Notes: a model not told the origin generated them from the sequence alone. A DNA stretch of 39,098 bases from Formivibrio sp. (GCA_031291275.1 JARLJJ010000452.1:1-39098), one strand, 5' to 3'. Shown: positions 28,362-37,741, counted from the stretch's first letter. Numbers and translations: made by a program.

Positions 28362-29669
28362 TTACTCATGAGAAGGAGCTTCCTTGACGAACAAATCCTG
28401 TTCATCCGTTTGATGGTGCAAAACTTCCTCATGGACAGGTTCGTCTTCCAGTAGACCGAGCCTGCCGGCCAGCCACTTGGTAGTACTGGCCTGGATCACC
28501 AGCGTGGCCAGAATCGCCATGAAAGTAATGGCGGCGATCACGTCGGCATGCTTCACCCCCATGCCGATCAGCATGCCGGACAACGCCGCCGGAATCACCC
28601 CGGTTTCGCGCGTCCAGAACATGAAGATAATCTCGTTGCGCGTCCACTTAGCCTTGCGATCGGGCAACGCACAAATCAGCACGGAAAGCGGACGCGCCAC
28701 CAGCATGAAAACGGCGATCACCGCGCAGCCGGGCAACAGATATTCGCGCACCACGGCAAAATCCACATGTGCACCAAGCAGGATGAAAATCACCATGCGC
28801 AGCAACAGCGAGCCATTGTTGATGAAGCCATGCAGGTTTTCAAACTGCTCTTCCGGCATGCTCATGCCGAAGTGCTCCATGTTGCCGTAGATCAGCCCGA
28901 CCACGAAAACTGCCATGAAGCCGCTGGCGCCCAGACGATCCGCCACAAGGTAGGAGGCAATGATGACCGGCAACAACAGCACTTGCGCATAATCGGCAAA
29001 CAGGAATTTGGCCTTATTGGAGACCAGAAATACCGACAGCATGCCAAAGACAATCCCGACCAGAATGCCGCCGCCGGCCAGCAAGACAAATTGCCAAAGA
29101 CTTCCGCCAATGGAAAATTCCCCAGTACTGAGGACACCCAGAATGGCAAAGGTGCAAATCGAACCGGTCGCATCATTGAGCGCGGATTCGCTCAACACTG
29201 TCTGAGCCACCTTATCACGGATACGAATAGCCAAAAAAATTGGCACCAAGGTGGCGGGATCCGTGGAGGCCAATACAGCAGCCAGCAGCATAGCTGTAAC
29301 CAAGCTCAGCCCCAACGCATAGTGCGCGGTATAGCCCACCACGACAGTCATCAGCAGCACCGCCACCGTCGACAGCAGGGTGAGCGTAAGCCATACCTGC
29401 TTAAGCACGCGAAAGCTCACCCCCGTGCCACCGTGGAACAGCAGGAAGGACGCACCCAATATCAGCATCAGCTGGTTCAACGCCGATTCTGCCGGCACAT
29501 TGATCAGGTTGAGCCCGGGCGGGCCGGCGACAATCCCGATGAGCAGGAACAGCACCACATCCGGCACCTTGATCAGATCGGCCACCTTGGCGGCCAGTGC
29601 GCCAGAAACAAACAGCGCGGCAAAGATCACAAGCACGTGGGTGGCAATGTGCATGGCGTCAGAACCCAT
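28362..29669 (-). CDS. Cation:proton antiporter (CPA1/NhaP type)
   Basis: An inner-membrane sodium or potassium/proton exchanger. The 435-residue product is hydrophobic with about 12-13 helices and has the CPA1 hallmarks STDPATLVPIF and SESALNDATGS, the latter carrying the Asn-Asp pair of electroneutral exchangers. A short charged C-terminal tail (EDEPVHEEVLHHQTDEQ) follows; there is no TrkA-N or TrkA-C domain. The ATG at 29669 is chosen over a GTG one codon earlier and follows an AGGGGG ribosome-binding site. Which cation it moves is not deducible. The 215-base gap upstream (29670-29884) contains only the thiolase terminator. Confidence 0.88.
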   Translation of the reverse strand: MGSDAMHIATHVLVIFAALFVSGALAAKVADLIKVPDVVLFLLIGIVAGPPGLNLINVPAESALNQLMLILGASFLLFHGGTGVSFRVLKQVWLTLTLLSTVAVLLMTVVVGYTAHYALGLSLVTAMLLAAVLASTDPATLVPIFLAIRIRDKVAQTVLSESALNDATGSICTFAILGVLSTGEFSIGGSLWQFVLLAGGGILVGIVFGMLSVFLVSNKAKFLFADYAQVLLLPVIIASYLVADRLGASGFMAVFVVGLIYGNMEHFGMSMPEEQFENLHGFINNGSLLLRMVIFILLGAHVDFAVVREYLLPGCAVIAVFMLVARPLSVLICALPDRKAKWTRNEIIFMFWTRETGVIPAALSGMLIGMGVKHADVIAAITFMAILATLVIQASTTKWLAGRLGLLEDEPVHEEVLHHQTDEQDLFVKEAPSHE

Positions 29670-29835
29670 CACTTCCCCCTTGTTTCAATTCAGTCATTTT
29701 CAAATGATTCCAAATTCAATCGGCAATGCGGCAGCAATCGATCTTACCGGTAAACATCTTATAAAAACCATGCCTAAATACGATCTTATACATACAAAAC
29801 ACTCTGCCCGTTGTTAATGAGCAATCTTCGTGTAC

Positions 29836-29860
29836 AAAAAAGGCCGGGGTTCCCCGGCCT
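29836..29860 (-). terminator. Rho-independent terminator of the thiolase gene
   Basis: Minus-strand AGGCCGGGG and CCCCGGCCT pair perfectly around a two-base centre and are followed by TTTTT. It lies 24 bases past the thiolase stop. Confidence 0.88.
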
Positions 29861-29884
29861 GGTGATATGGCAAAAAATGCGTTT

Positions 29885-31063
29885 TTAACGTTCAACCAAC
29901 ATCGCCACCCCCATGCCACCACCGATACACAGCGTCGCCAAGCCCTTCTTCACATCGCGCCGCACCATCTCATGCAGCAAGGTCACCAGAATGCGGCAGC
30001 CTGACGCGCCAATCGGGTGACCTAAAGCAATCGCGCCGCCATTGACATTGACCTTGTTCCAGTCCCATTTAAGCTCACGAGCCACCCCCAGCGCCTGGGC
30101 GGCAAATGCTTCGTTTCCTTCGATCAAGTCCACTTCGTCCAATGTCCAGCCTGCACGAGCCAGCACTTTCGTGGTCGCCGGCACCGGCCCCATTCCCATG
30201 ATGGTCGGATCCACACCTGCGGAAGCGGCAGCGCGAATCGTTGCCATCGGCTTGAGGCCCAATGCCTTGGCTTTTTCTGCGGTCATCAACATCACGGCAG
30301 CAGCACCATCGTTGATGCCGGAGGCGTTACCCGCAGTCACAGTACCTTCCTTATCGAAGGCAGCACGCAGCTTGGCAAGCCCCTCTGCAGTAGCATCTGC
30401 CTTGATAAATTCGTCGGCATCAAACACCAGAGGCTCGCCTTTTCTCTGCGGAATCAGCACTGGAACAATTTCAGCCTTGAACCTTCCGGCAGCACGGGCG
30501 GCGGCAGCTTTCTGCTGCGAGGCAAGCGACAGCTCATCCTGCTCCAGGCGGGTAATACCGTATTTTTTGGCGATATTTTCCGCGGTCACACCCATGTGGT
30601 ACTGGTTATAAACATCGGTCAAGCCATCGTAAACCATACTATCAACCAGCGTACCATTGCCCATGCGAATACCGTCGCGACTGTTTTGCAACAGGTGCGG
30701 TGCAGCGCTCATATTCTCCTGACCGCCGGCGATCACGATTTCGCTCTCGCCTGACAAAATGGCTTGCATGCCAAGCGCCACCGCCTTGAGCCCGGAGCCA
30801 CACACCTGATTGATGGTCAACCCCGGCGTGGTATCAGGCAAGCCTGCCTTGCGCAGAGCCTGCCGGGCCGGATTCTGACCCAGGCCAGCGGTCAAGACAT
30901 TGCCAAGAATCACTTCGCTGACTGCTTCTGGCGCAACGCCGGTTTGGGCCAGTAAAGCTCGGATCACGATTGCCCCCAATTCTGGGGCGGGGACTTTGGC
31001 CAGAGAACCACTAAAACTTCCTAAAGCAGTACGGCAAGCTGCAACAATCACAATTTCCGACAT
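29885..31063 (-). CDS. phaA: Acetyl-CoA C-acetyltransferase (beta-ketothiolase)
   Basis: Condenses two acetyl-CoA to acetoacetyl-CoA (or the reverse), the first step of polyhydroxybutyrate synthesis. The 392-residue product has nucleophile Cys88 in [12 protein letters not shown], His349 in GHPIGASG and Cys379 in CIGGGMG, positions typical of biosynthetic thiolase. It is 93 bases downstream of phaC on the same strand, which supports the PhaA role; AtoB-type degradation cannot be excluded. No phaB reductase is in the window. Confidence 0.92.
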   Translation of the reverse strand: MSEIVIVAACRTALGSFSGSLAKVPAPELGAIVIRALLAQTGVAPEAVSEVILGNVLTAGLGQNPARQALRKAGLPDTTPGLTINQVCGSGLKAVALGMQAILSGESEIVIAGGQENMSAAPHLLQNSRDGIRMGNGTLVDSMVYDGLTDVYNQYHMGVTAENIAKKYGITRLEQDELSLASQQKAAAARAAGRFKAEIVPVLIPQRKGEPLVFDADEFIKADATAEGLAKLRAAFDKEGTVTAGNASGINDGAAAVMLMTAEKAKALGLKPMATIRAAASAGVDPTIMGMGPVPATTKVLARAGWTLDEVDLIEGNEAFAAQALGVARELKWDWNKVNVNGGAIALGHPIGASGCRILVTLLHEMVRRDVKKGLATLCIGGGMGVAMLVER

Positions 31064-31156
31064 ACCCTGATCTCCACGTTATTTATCTAGCAACACTGTT
31101 TTCTAAGAAACATCAAACCAAAAGACAAGGTGTAAATTCCTTAAATTTGGTCTACG

Positions 31157-32884
31157 TCAGGCTAGTCGTGCCTTCACATAGCGCCCCGGCGCTGCTTCAA
31201 TGGGTTTAAACGCAGCATTTCCGTGCGCCTTGGGCGCCGCGACAGTGCGTCCTGACTTTGGTGCAAGCCAGGCAGACCAGTCCTGCCACCAACTTCCCGG
31301 ACACGATTCAGCCGTTTCGTACCAGATATCAGCATCCACGGAAACATCGTCATTCACCCAGTAATTGCGTTTGTTGCTAGATACCGGGTTAATCGCACCA
31401 GCAATGTGTCCAGAAGCTCCCAGAACGAAACGCACTGCCCCCTTGAAAATCTTGGTTGTCAGGAAAGACGATTTCCAGGGAACGATGTGATCTTCCCGTG
31501 CTGCAAATATATATGTGGGTAGTTCAACTTTACGCAGATCAATGGGCACGCCGCACAAGGAGAATGAATTAGGCTTGGTGAGGTTGTTCTCCAGATACAT
31601 GTTACGCAGAAAGAACGTATGCATTGGCAGCGCCAGATCGGCAGGGTCATTGTTCCAGTACAGCAAATCAAATGGCGCCGGCGTTTTGCCCTTGAGATAA
31701 TTGTTGACCACGTAGTTCCAAATCAAGTCATTGGAACGCAGCGCAGCGAAAACTCTAGCCAATTCTTTACCGGACACGATGCCACCTTCGTGCATCTTGG
31801 CTTCGCGCTCCATAACAACTTTCGGATCGATGAAATGCTTGATATCCCCAGGATCGGAATGATCCAGCATCACTGTCATCAAGGTAATGGATTCAAACCA
31901 ATCCAACCCGCGCGCCTGCATGACCGGAATTGCAGTTGAAACAATTTCGCCGCCAATGCAGAAAGAGAGCACATTCATTTTTTCCGTCTTGCGAATCTTG
32001 CGCACGGCGTCCGCCGCAACCAGAACGCCCTGTTCAATGTAATCGTCCCACTGCAACCTGCTGATTTCCGGGGTGACTGATTTCCACGAAATCAGGAACG
32101 TAGTAAATCCCTGACTGACAATGTAGGTCATCATGGAATTGTTTGGCTGCAGATCCATGATGTAGTACTTGTTCACACACGGCGGCACGACTAGCAACGG
32201 GCGCTCGTAAACCTTTGGGGTCGAAGGCGTGTACTGGATCAGCTGGAACAGATCGTTCTCGAACACCACCTGCCCTGGCGTAATAGCCAGATTTTTCCCC
32301 ACTTCAAATTGGGCTTCGTCCGTCATGGTGATGGTGCCGCGCTGTAAATCTTCGGCCAGTTTTTTCATCCCCTCAGCCAGACTAGCCCCCCGAGTTTCAA
32401 CGGCCAGTTTCATGACTTCCGGGTTAGTGAAAGCAAAATTTGCCGGACTGAGTGCATCGATAAATTGCTTGGCAAAAAACGCCGTTTTTTCTTTGGTCGC
32501 CGCATCGGTATTAGCATCCTCCAGCGCTTGCATCAACCAGTTGGCAGTCAACAGGTAATTCTGACGAATATAATCGAACAGGGGCTCTTCCCATTCAGGT
32601 GCATTGAAGCGCCGATCGCTCTTGTCTGGAACCACGACGGGTGTTTTTTCTTTGGCGCCGATAAAACCCAGCCATAAATCCAGATGCTGGCGATAATATT
32701 CGCCATGAGGCGCAAATAACTCGCCGTGTCCTTTCGAAAGTTGTCCTAGCGCTTCATGCAGAGCTGTCATATGCTGCCCCGGCTGGCCACCAGACGATAT
32801 TGAATTGATCCAACCCTGCATCCATTGCCGATTAGCCTCTGTAAGTTGCTGAAAAAACGAATCAATTGTTGGGTTTTGCTGCAC
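31157..32884 (-). CDS. phaC: Class I poly(3-hydroxyalkanoate) synthase PhaC
   Basis: Polymerises (R)-3-hydroxyacyl-CoA to PHA at the surface of granules. The 575-residue product has the lipase-like box SFCIGG with nucleophile Cys309, the aspartate in EDHIVPW and the histidine in GASGHIAGAINP, giving the full triad; length fits class I. The frame opens upstream at a TTG (32923), but the GTG at 32884 is chosen: it has GGAG eight bases before it, and the predicted promoter -10 (32927-32932) would place the transcript start after that TTG. Divergent from the pbpG gene by 250 bases. Confidence 0.93.
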   Translation of the reverse strand: MQQNPTIDSFFQQLTEANRQWMQGWINSISSGGQPGQHMTALHEALGQLSKGHGELFAPHGEYYRQHLDLWLGFIGAKEKTPVVVPDKSDRRFNAPEWEEPLFDYIRQNYLLTANWLMQALEDANTDAATKEKTAFFAKQFIDALSPANFAFTNPEVMKLAVETRGASLAEGMKKLAEDLQRGTITMTDEAQFEVGKNLAITPGQVVFENDLFQLIQYTPSTPKVYERPLLVVPPCVNKYYIMDLQPNNSMMTYIVSQGFTTFLISWKSVTPEISRLQWDDYIEQGVLVAADAVRKIRKTEKMNVLSFCIGGEIVSTAIPVMQARGLDWFESITLMTVMLDHSDPGDIKHFIDPKVVMEREAKMHEGGIVSGKELARVFAALRSNDLIWNYVVNNYLKGKTPAPFDLLYWNNDPADLALPMHTFFLRNMYLENNLTKPNSFSLCGVPIDLRKVELPTYIFAAREDHIVPWKSSFLTTKIFKGAVRFVLGASGHIAGAINPVSSNKRNYWVNDDVSVDADIWYETAESCPGSWWQDWSAWLAPKSGRTVAAPKAHGNAAFKPIEAAPGRYVKARLA

Positions 32885-32926
32885 AGTTATCGCTCCAAAT
32901 AAAAACAAATTGGGATCCGGCAAATC

Positions 32927-32935
32927 ATTCTAGCA
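32927..32935 (-). promoter_or_regulatory. Predicted extended -10 promoter of phaC
   Basis: Minus-strand TGCTAGAAT is an extended -10; a start near 32920 leaves a leader of about 36 bases to the GTG. No -35 at good spacing. It supports the chosen phaC start. Confidence 0.4.
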
Positions 32936-33134
32936 ACGACTTTTACAGTTTGCTGTGCAAGCGTTACCATCCAACCTCGCCAAATATCGCAAGTCGTCTG
33001 CAAGCATGAAGAAATATCTAAAGTTAAATATTGCAAAGTAACCCGTACTTATTGATTTGCATGACATTTCGCTGTTCCATGCGTAAAATTAGCCTATTCT
33101 GATGTTGTACCGTGTCGACGCTGAGGACAAAGTG

Positions 33135-34169
33135 ATGCGCAAACCCTTGATTTTTTTCTGTTCTGCCCTTGCCACGCTGAGTCTTATTGCAGCACCATTC
33201 TCGCTTGCATCGACCACCAAACATCACAAAGCCAGTGCCAAACAGCATAGCGCAGCTCCGGCTGATCATATTGTTGTTCACAGCAAAACCAGCAAACACA
33301 CTGTTGCAACACATAAGAGCAAAAATGTCTCAAGCCGCGCCATTGCCAACGCTCGCCGTGGCGTAAGTGTTGCACGCACCTCTGCTCGTCCATCCACCTT
33401 GGAGCGCCCAGGTGTTCAATCGGCAGGTGTTCTGGTTATCAACCAGTTGACCGGCGATGTGATTTTTGAAAAGAATGCAGATGTTGTTACTCCCATTGCA
33501 TCAATCACCAAGCTGATGACTGCAATGGTCGTTTTGGATGCCAAACTGCCACTTAATGAGTTAATCACCATTTCAGAAGATGATCTCGACAAACTTAAAG
33601 GCACGAGCTCACGTCTGAAACCAGGCCTGACGCTAACCCGTGGTGAAATGATGCTCCTGGCATTGATGTCATCAGAAAACAGGGCCGCCTCCGCCTTGAG
33701 TCGCAACTACCCCGGTGGGCGGGAGGCCTTTATCAAAGCGATGAACGCCAAAGCAGCCAGCCTCGGGATGACTCACAGCCACTTCTTTGACCCCACCGGG
33801 CTTAACCCGAATAATGTTTCCACTCCAAGAGAACTGGCGCTTATGGTCAAAGCGGCAAGAGAGTATCCAGAAATCCACCAATTCACCACCTCCAGCGAAT
33901 ACAGCCTGACTTCCAACCGTAACGGCCGCTCCTTGGAATTCCACAACACCAATCCACTGGTAAAGGATGAAAACTGGGAAATCGGTCTATCCAAAACGGG
34001 CTATATCAACGAGGCCGGGCATTGCATCGTCATGCAAGCCCGAATCAATGACACACCCGTAGTGATGATTCTGATGGATTCCACCGGAAAATACACCCGC
34101 ATTGGCGATGCGCAACGCATGCGCCGGTGGCTGGAAACCAGCCCCACGGCAAAGCTGCACATGGGTTAG
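33135..34169 (+). CDS. pbpG: D-alanyl-D-alanine endopeptidase (PBP7/PbpG, peptidase S11)
   Basis: A periplasmic low-molecular-weight penicillin-binding protein that cleaves peptidoglycan cross-links. The 344-residue product has a signal peptide ending near SLAS, a basic histidine- and lysine-rich linker of about 75 residues, and the S11 domain with SITK (Ser123, Lys126), SEN (180-182) and KTG (287-289). The frame opens at 33102, but ATG at 33135 with GAGG eight bases upstream gives the signal peptide. The linker is longer than usual and may bind the cell wall. Confidence 0.92.
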   Translation: MRKPLIFFCSALATLSLIAAPFSLASTTKHHKASAKQHSAAPADHIVVHSKTSKHTVATHKSKNVSSRAIANARRGVSVARTSARPSTLERPGVQSAGVLVINQLTGDVIFEKNADVVTPIASITKLMTAMVVLDAKLPLNELITISEDDLDKLKGTSSRLKPGLTLTRGEMMLLALMSSENRAASALSRNYPGGREAFIKAMNAKAASLGMTHSHFFDPTGLNPNNVSTPRELALMVKAAREYPEIHQFTTSSEYSLTSNRNGRSLEFHNTNPLVKDENWEIGLSKTGYINEAGHCIVMQARINDTPVVMILMDSTGKYTRIGDAQRMRRWLETSPTAKLHMG

Positions 34170-34182
34170 TTGGCGGCTTATA

Positions 34183-34223
34183 AAACAAAACAGGCCCGGA
34201 GAATATCCGGGCCTGTTTTGTTT
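34183..34223. terminator. Bidirectional terminator between pbpG and the DUF2892 gene
   Basis: Perfect 18-bp inverted repeat, 34183-34200 with 34206-34223, five-base loop GAATA; GC core CAGGCCCGGA/TCCGGGCCTG, outer arms AAACAAAA/TTTTGTTT. It serves two convergent genes. Confidence 0.92.
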
Positions 34224-34238
34224 GTGCCGATCACAAAG

Positions 34239-34436
34239 CTATTTTTTTTCAATTGAACATGTATTGATGCCCAGCGGTTTGTATAACGGGCAAAAACCGA
34301 ATACCGCTGTTGCCAGCGGAACAAGCCCCAACCAACCCCATGCTCCAATCGTTCCTGCAGCCATCAAACCCAGCAACACTAAACCAATGATAGCTCTTGC
34401 TATACGGTCGAATCCTCCAACATTCTTATTACACAT
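34239..34436 (-). CDS. DUF2892 small inner-membrane protein (YgaP-like membrane part)
   Basis: A 65-residue protein with two hydrophobic helices and the DUF2892 pattern: N-terminal NVGGFDRIARAIIGLVLL and C-terminal FGFCPLYKPLGINTC with two cysteines. In E. coli this domain is the membrane half of the rhodanese YgaP; here the rhodanese part is absent. AGGAGG lies five bases before the ATG. It is divergent from an ArsR-type regulator gene, sharing a palindrome in the promoter gap, which suggests regulation by it. Confidence 0.85.
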   Translation of the reverse strand: MCNKNVGGFDRIARAIIGLVLLGLMAAGTIGAWGWLGLVPLATAVFGFCPLYKPLGINTCSIEKK

Positions 34437-34484
34437 GCCGACCTCCTTTTAAGGGTCATTTGCACTGTACTACCTGTTTCACAC

Positions 34485-34500
34485 TATATTTCAATATAAT
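34485..34500. promoter_or_regulatory. ArsR-type operator over divergent promoters
   Basis: Perfect palindrome TATATT-TC-AATATA (34485-34498). It overlaps a consensus TATAAT -10 for the arsR-type gene (34495-34500, plus) and a TATAGT -10 for the DUF2892 gene on the minus strand (-35 TTTGAC about 16 bases away). An AT-rich palindrome at the promoter is typical of BigR/SqrR-like repressors, so autoregulation and shared repression are inferred. Confidence 0.6.
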
Positions 34501-34534
34501 GTAAGTCAAACTTGATCATGACGGATGGAAGACC

Positions 34535-34876
34535 ATGCCTGAAATTCAGATCACGTCGATGCGCAGCGCTGCGGGTGAAGCAACCGCACTTCTTAAAGCA
34601 CTCGCCAATGAAGATCGTCTCTTGCTACTTTGCCAAATGGTAGAGGGTGAAAAATGTGTCTCTGATTTTGAAACCCTACTGGATATTCGCCAACCAACGC
34701 TATCGCAGCAACTGGGCGTATTACGCAGTGAAGGTCTTGTACATACGCGCCGGGAAGGCAAACGCATTTACTACAGCCTAGCCAGCCAAGAAGCCTTGCG
34801 CATATTGGAAACACTGTACGGTCTGTATTGCCCAACGCCCAATTCAGCGAGCAAACGTCCCAGTCAAACTGGCTGA
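34535..34876 (+). CDS. ArsR-family repressor, probable persulfide sensor (BigR/SqrR/YgaV-like)
   Basis: A 113-residue winged-helix repressor: LLKALANEDRLLLLC, then the recognition helix QPTLSQQLGVLRSEGLV and wing REGKRIYYSL. Cysteines are Cys33, Cys41 and Cys99. Cys33 and Cys99 are 66 residues apart, the same spacing as the dithiol pair remembered for SqrR (41/107) and BigR (42/108), which form a tetrasulfide link on sensing reactive sulfur. There is no ELCVCDL metal motif of arsenite sensors. Divergent from the DUF2892 gene with a palindrome between. The 3' end overlaps the convergent argP-like gene by 13 bases. Confidence 0.88.
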   Translation: MPEIQITSMRSAAGEATALLKALANEDRLLLLCQMVEGEKCVSDFETLLDIRQPTLSQQLGVLRSEGLVHTRREGKRIYYSLASQEALRILETLYGLYCPTPNSASKRPSQTG

Positions 34877-35754
34877 ACAAGCTGTTTGCGGGCAAAAGCC
34901 AATAGCGCCTGTCCCAGTTTTGCTTCCGCGCTGGATTGTCGAGCCGGGTGTTGCCAATACAGGGGTACCGCAATAGGGTCATCCGCAATCAGCATAACCA
35001 GATCGCCCCGCTCCAGTGCCGTGAGCGCTTGATGCTTGGGCACAATGGCACAACCCATGCCAGAGAGCGCTGCCGAAAATAATGCGTGACTCTCTGGAAT
35101 CACATGGCAAGGATACGCACCTTCTTCCAGTTTAAAATGCTCACGCAACCAGCGCCGATGCAGGCTGTCAGGTCGGCCAGAGACAGCGGCAGGTGCTGCG
35201 GCCAGAGATTCCCGACTCACTCCGGCTGCAAACCAATGTGCGGCAAACCCAGGACTGGCAACAAACACATAAGTCATCGACCCCAGTGCTTCGACACTGC
35301 ATCCAGGCAGCGCATCGGCCTGCGTACTGATGCAGCCAACCACTTCGCCCGCCTTCAAAAGGCCTAACGTATATGATTCGTCATCAACCACACACTCCAG
35401 CAACAGGCGCTCTTCCACCAGCGTGGCTGCCAGTGACGGGACCAGACCAATTGCAAGACTGTCCGCATTGATTCCAATCCGTACGGGTACCCAACCGGTG
35501 CGTTCGGCCTCCCCGGCTTCGATTTCCGCTTCCAGTCGCCGCACCTGGCGCACATGTGCCAGAAGCGACTCGCCCGCAGGCGTTGGCCGCACCGGATTTT
35601 CGCGCACTAACAGAACACCGCCAAAGCGTTCTTCCAACTGCCGAATACGCTGCGAAATCGCTGATTGTGTCAGATGCAAACGTCGTGCGGCACCGTCGAA
35701 ACTGCCGGCCAATACGATCATTTCCAAGGCTTCAAGCTGTTTATAATCGAACAT
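34864..35754 (-). CDS. argP: LysR-family regulator, ArgP/IciA/LysG type
   Basis: A 296-residue LysR-type regulator of the ArgP group, which responds to lysine and arginine. The N-terminal helix-turn-helix DYKQLEALEMIVLAGSFDGAARRLHLTQSAISQRI is typical of ArgP (quoted in two overlapping parts: DYKQLEALEMIV and HLTQSAISQRIRQLE); the C-terminal part has a ligand-binding fold. Its usual partner, a LysE/ArgO exporter, is not next to it; instead lysA is divergent 93 bases away, so it may control lysine synthesis, as LysR does for lysA in E. coli. The 93-base gap shows no clear palindrome. Confidence 0.88.
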   Translation of the reverse strand: MFDYKQLEALEMIVLAGSFDGAARRLHLTQSAISQRIRQLEERFGGVLLVRENPVRPTPAGESLLAHVRQVRRLEAEIEAGEAERTGWVPVRIGINADSLAIGLVPSLAATLVEERLLLECVVDDESYTLGLLKAGEVVGCISTQADALPGCSVEALGSMTYVFVASPGFAAHWFAAGVSRESLAAAPAAVSGRPDSLHRRWLREHFKLEEGAYPCHVIPESHALFSAALSGMGCAIVPKHQALTALERGDLVMLIADDPIAVPLYWQHPARQSSAEAKLGQALLAFARKQLVQPV

Positions 35755-35847
35755 AAGCAGGGGTGATCACGCATAAGAAAAGATCGTTTTACCACAGCCT
35801 GCTAGTTTGGTTGAATAGCATTCAATATTCCAGATACGAGAAGCCGC

Positions 35848-37080
35848 ATGAAGCCCGTCAATGCACAGCAAATCACGACCCTTGCCGAACAATACGGAAC
35901 GCCACTGTGGTGCTACGATGCCGCCGTGATTCGCGACCGCATCAATCAACTCAAGCAATTTGACGTGATCCGTTTTGCCCAAAAATCCTGCTCCAACACC
36001 CACATCCTTCGCTTGATGCGTGAACAAGGCGTGGCCGTCGATGCCGTTTCGCTGGGAGAGCTGGAACGCGCATTGGCTGCGGGTTATCAGATTGATGGAT
36101 CGGAAGGCGGCGTAGTCCTGACCTCTGACTTGCTCGACCGCGCCACCTTGGCCCGCGTGGCAGAACTGGGTGTTCCAGTCAACGCCGGATCTCCGCAGAT
36201 GCTGGAACAGCTCGGACAAATCAGTCCCGGCCACCGTGTCTGGTTACGCATCAACCCCGGCTTTGGTCATGGTCATAGCCAGAAGACCAACACCGGTGGC
36301 GAACAAAGCAAGCACGGTATCTGGCACGAACAACTTGACGAAGCCCTGGCATTGATTGACCGTTACCAGCTCAAGCTGATCGGACTGCACATGCATATCG
36401 GCTCAGGCGTGGATTACAGCCATCTACGGGAAGTCTGTTCTGCCATGGTCGCTCTGGTAAAGCGCGCCGGTCGCGATATCGAAGCCATTTCCGCCGGGGG
36501 CGGGCTATCTATTCCTTACCATCGTGGCGGCGAGCGTATCGATACCGAACACTATTTCGGCTTATGGGATACCGCCCGCAAAGAAATTGAAGAACATCTA
36601 GGTCACAAGGTCACACTGGAAATCGAGCCAGGACGCTTCCTGGTGGCCGAATCCGGCCAGCTGATCGCGGAAGTACGCGCGAAAAAGAATGCCGGACAAA
36701 ATCACTTTGTTCTGGTCGATGCCGGTTTCAGCGATCTGATGCGCCCGGCCATGTACGGCAGTTATCACGAAATATCGTTGGTACGGGCCGCGACCGTAGT
36801 GAGTGGTGCAACCCTGCCGACAGTCATCGCCGGGCCGTTGTGCGAATCTGGCGATGTATTCACGCAGATAGAAGGCGGAGAAGTTGCCCCGCGCGAACTA
36901 CCCGGCGCAGAAATTGGCGATCTGGCAGTCTTCCACGACACTGGAGCCTACGGTGCGAGCATGTCTTCCAACTACAACAGTCGCCCACTCATTCCCGAAG
37001 TCCTGATTGATGGAAACACAGTGACACTCATCCGCCGCCGCCAAACCATCACCGAATTGCTTGACCTGGAAAAAGTCTGA
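35848..37080 (+). CDS. lysA: Diaminopimelate decarboxylase LysA
   Basis: PLP enzyme for the last step of lysine synthesis, meso-diaminopimelate to lysine. The 410-residue product has the PLP lysine Lys46 in FAQKSCSN, HMHIGSGVDYSHL, the phosphate-binding SAGGGLS, EIEPGRFLV, and GPLCESGDVF with the catalytic cysteine, then HDTGAYGASMSSNYNSRP. It is very similar to E. coli LysA across its length, including NPGFGHGHSQKTNTGG, rather than to the type linked with lptM/dapF in many betaproteobacteria. Divergent from the argP-type gene. Confidence 0.95.
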   Translation: MKPVNAQQITTLAEQYGTPLWCYDAAVIRDRINQLKQFDVIRFAQKSCSNTHILRLMREQGVAVDAVSLGELERALAAGYQIDGSEGGVVLTSDLLDRATLARVAELGVPVNAGSPQMLEQLGQISPGHRVWLRINPGFGHGHSQKTNTGGEQSKHGIWHEQLDEALALIDRYQLKLIGLHMHIGSGVDYSHLREVCSAMVALVKRAGRDIEAISAGGGLSIPYHRGGERIDTEHYFGLWDTARKEIEEHLGHKVTLEIEPGRFLVAESGQLIAEVRAKKNAGQNHFVLVDAGFSDLMRPAMYGSYHEISLVRAATVVSGATLPTVIAGPLCESGDVFTQIEGGEVAPRELPGAEIGDLAVFHDTGAYGASMSSNYNSRPLIPEVLIDGNTVTLIRRRQTITELLDLEKV

Positions 37081-37175
37081 AGCCAGCAGCATCAGGCCAT
37101 CCTTATGCAACAGCGGACTGTCCCAACACCCGTGTTTTCAAGTAGATTGAATTAATCCGATTACAGGAATCCATC

Positions 37176-37727
37176 ATGACTATCGTTCACATCTACGTTG
37201 CAGAAGGTTTTGAAGAAGTTGAAATGATCAGCGTAGTCGACGTCCTACGCCGTGCCGGCGTGGAGACGCGGCTGGTCTCACTAACAGAAAAACTGGCCGT
37301 CACGGGCGCTCATTCAATCACCGTGCAGACAGAAATACCATTTTCTGCAGCAACCGAACTGGCGGATATGATCATTCTTCCCGGTGGAGGCCCAGGCACA
37401 CAAAACTTGCTGGCAAGCACCGCATTGCATGATCGGCTGCACGCCCACTTGGCATCCGGCAAACGGGTGGCAGCCATTTGCGCCGCGCCAATGGTGTTGG
37501 CCAAAGCAGGCATCCTGAAGGGGCGCAATGCCTGCTGCTTTCCCGGCTGCGAAGCAGCACTCATCGATGGGGGCGCAACGATCACGGCCTACAACGTGGT
37601 GACCGATGGTCAGGTGACCACTTCGCGCGGGCCAGGCACGGCAGCACTGTTTGGACTGGAATTGGCCAAATTACTGGTGGGCGATGCCAAAGCAACAGAG
37701 GTTGGACGGGCAATGCTCTTTATCTAA
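37176..37727 (+). CDS. DJ-1/PfpI family protein (YajL-like)
   Basis: A 183-residue DJ-1 superfamily protein with the nucleophilic Cys102 in AAICAAPMVL and the partner glutamate in GFEEVE (residues 11-16), matching YajL/DJ-1 rather than PfpI proteases. Proposed roles are glyoxalase or protein deglycase activity and oxidative-stress protection; these are debated. It follows lysA by 95 bases and likely has its own promoter. Confidence 0.92.
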   Translation: MTIVHIYVAEGFEEVEMISVVDVLRRAGVETRLVSLTEKLAVTGAHSITVQTEIPFSAATELADMIILPGGGPGTQNLLASTALHDRLHAHLASGKRVAAICAAPMVLAKAGILKGRNACCFPGCEAALIDGGATITAYNVVTDGQVTTSRGPGTAALFGLELAKLLVGDAKATEVGRAMLFI

Positions 37728-37741
37728 CGTTCATTCCCCGC

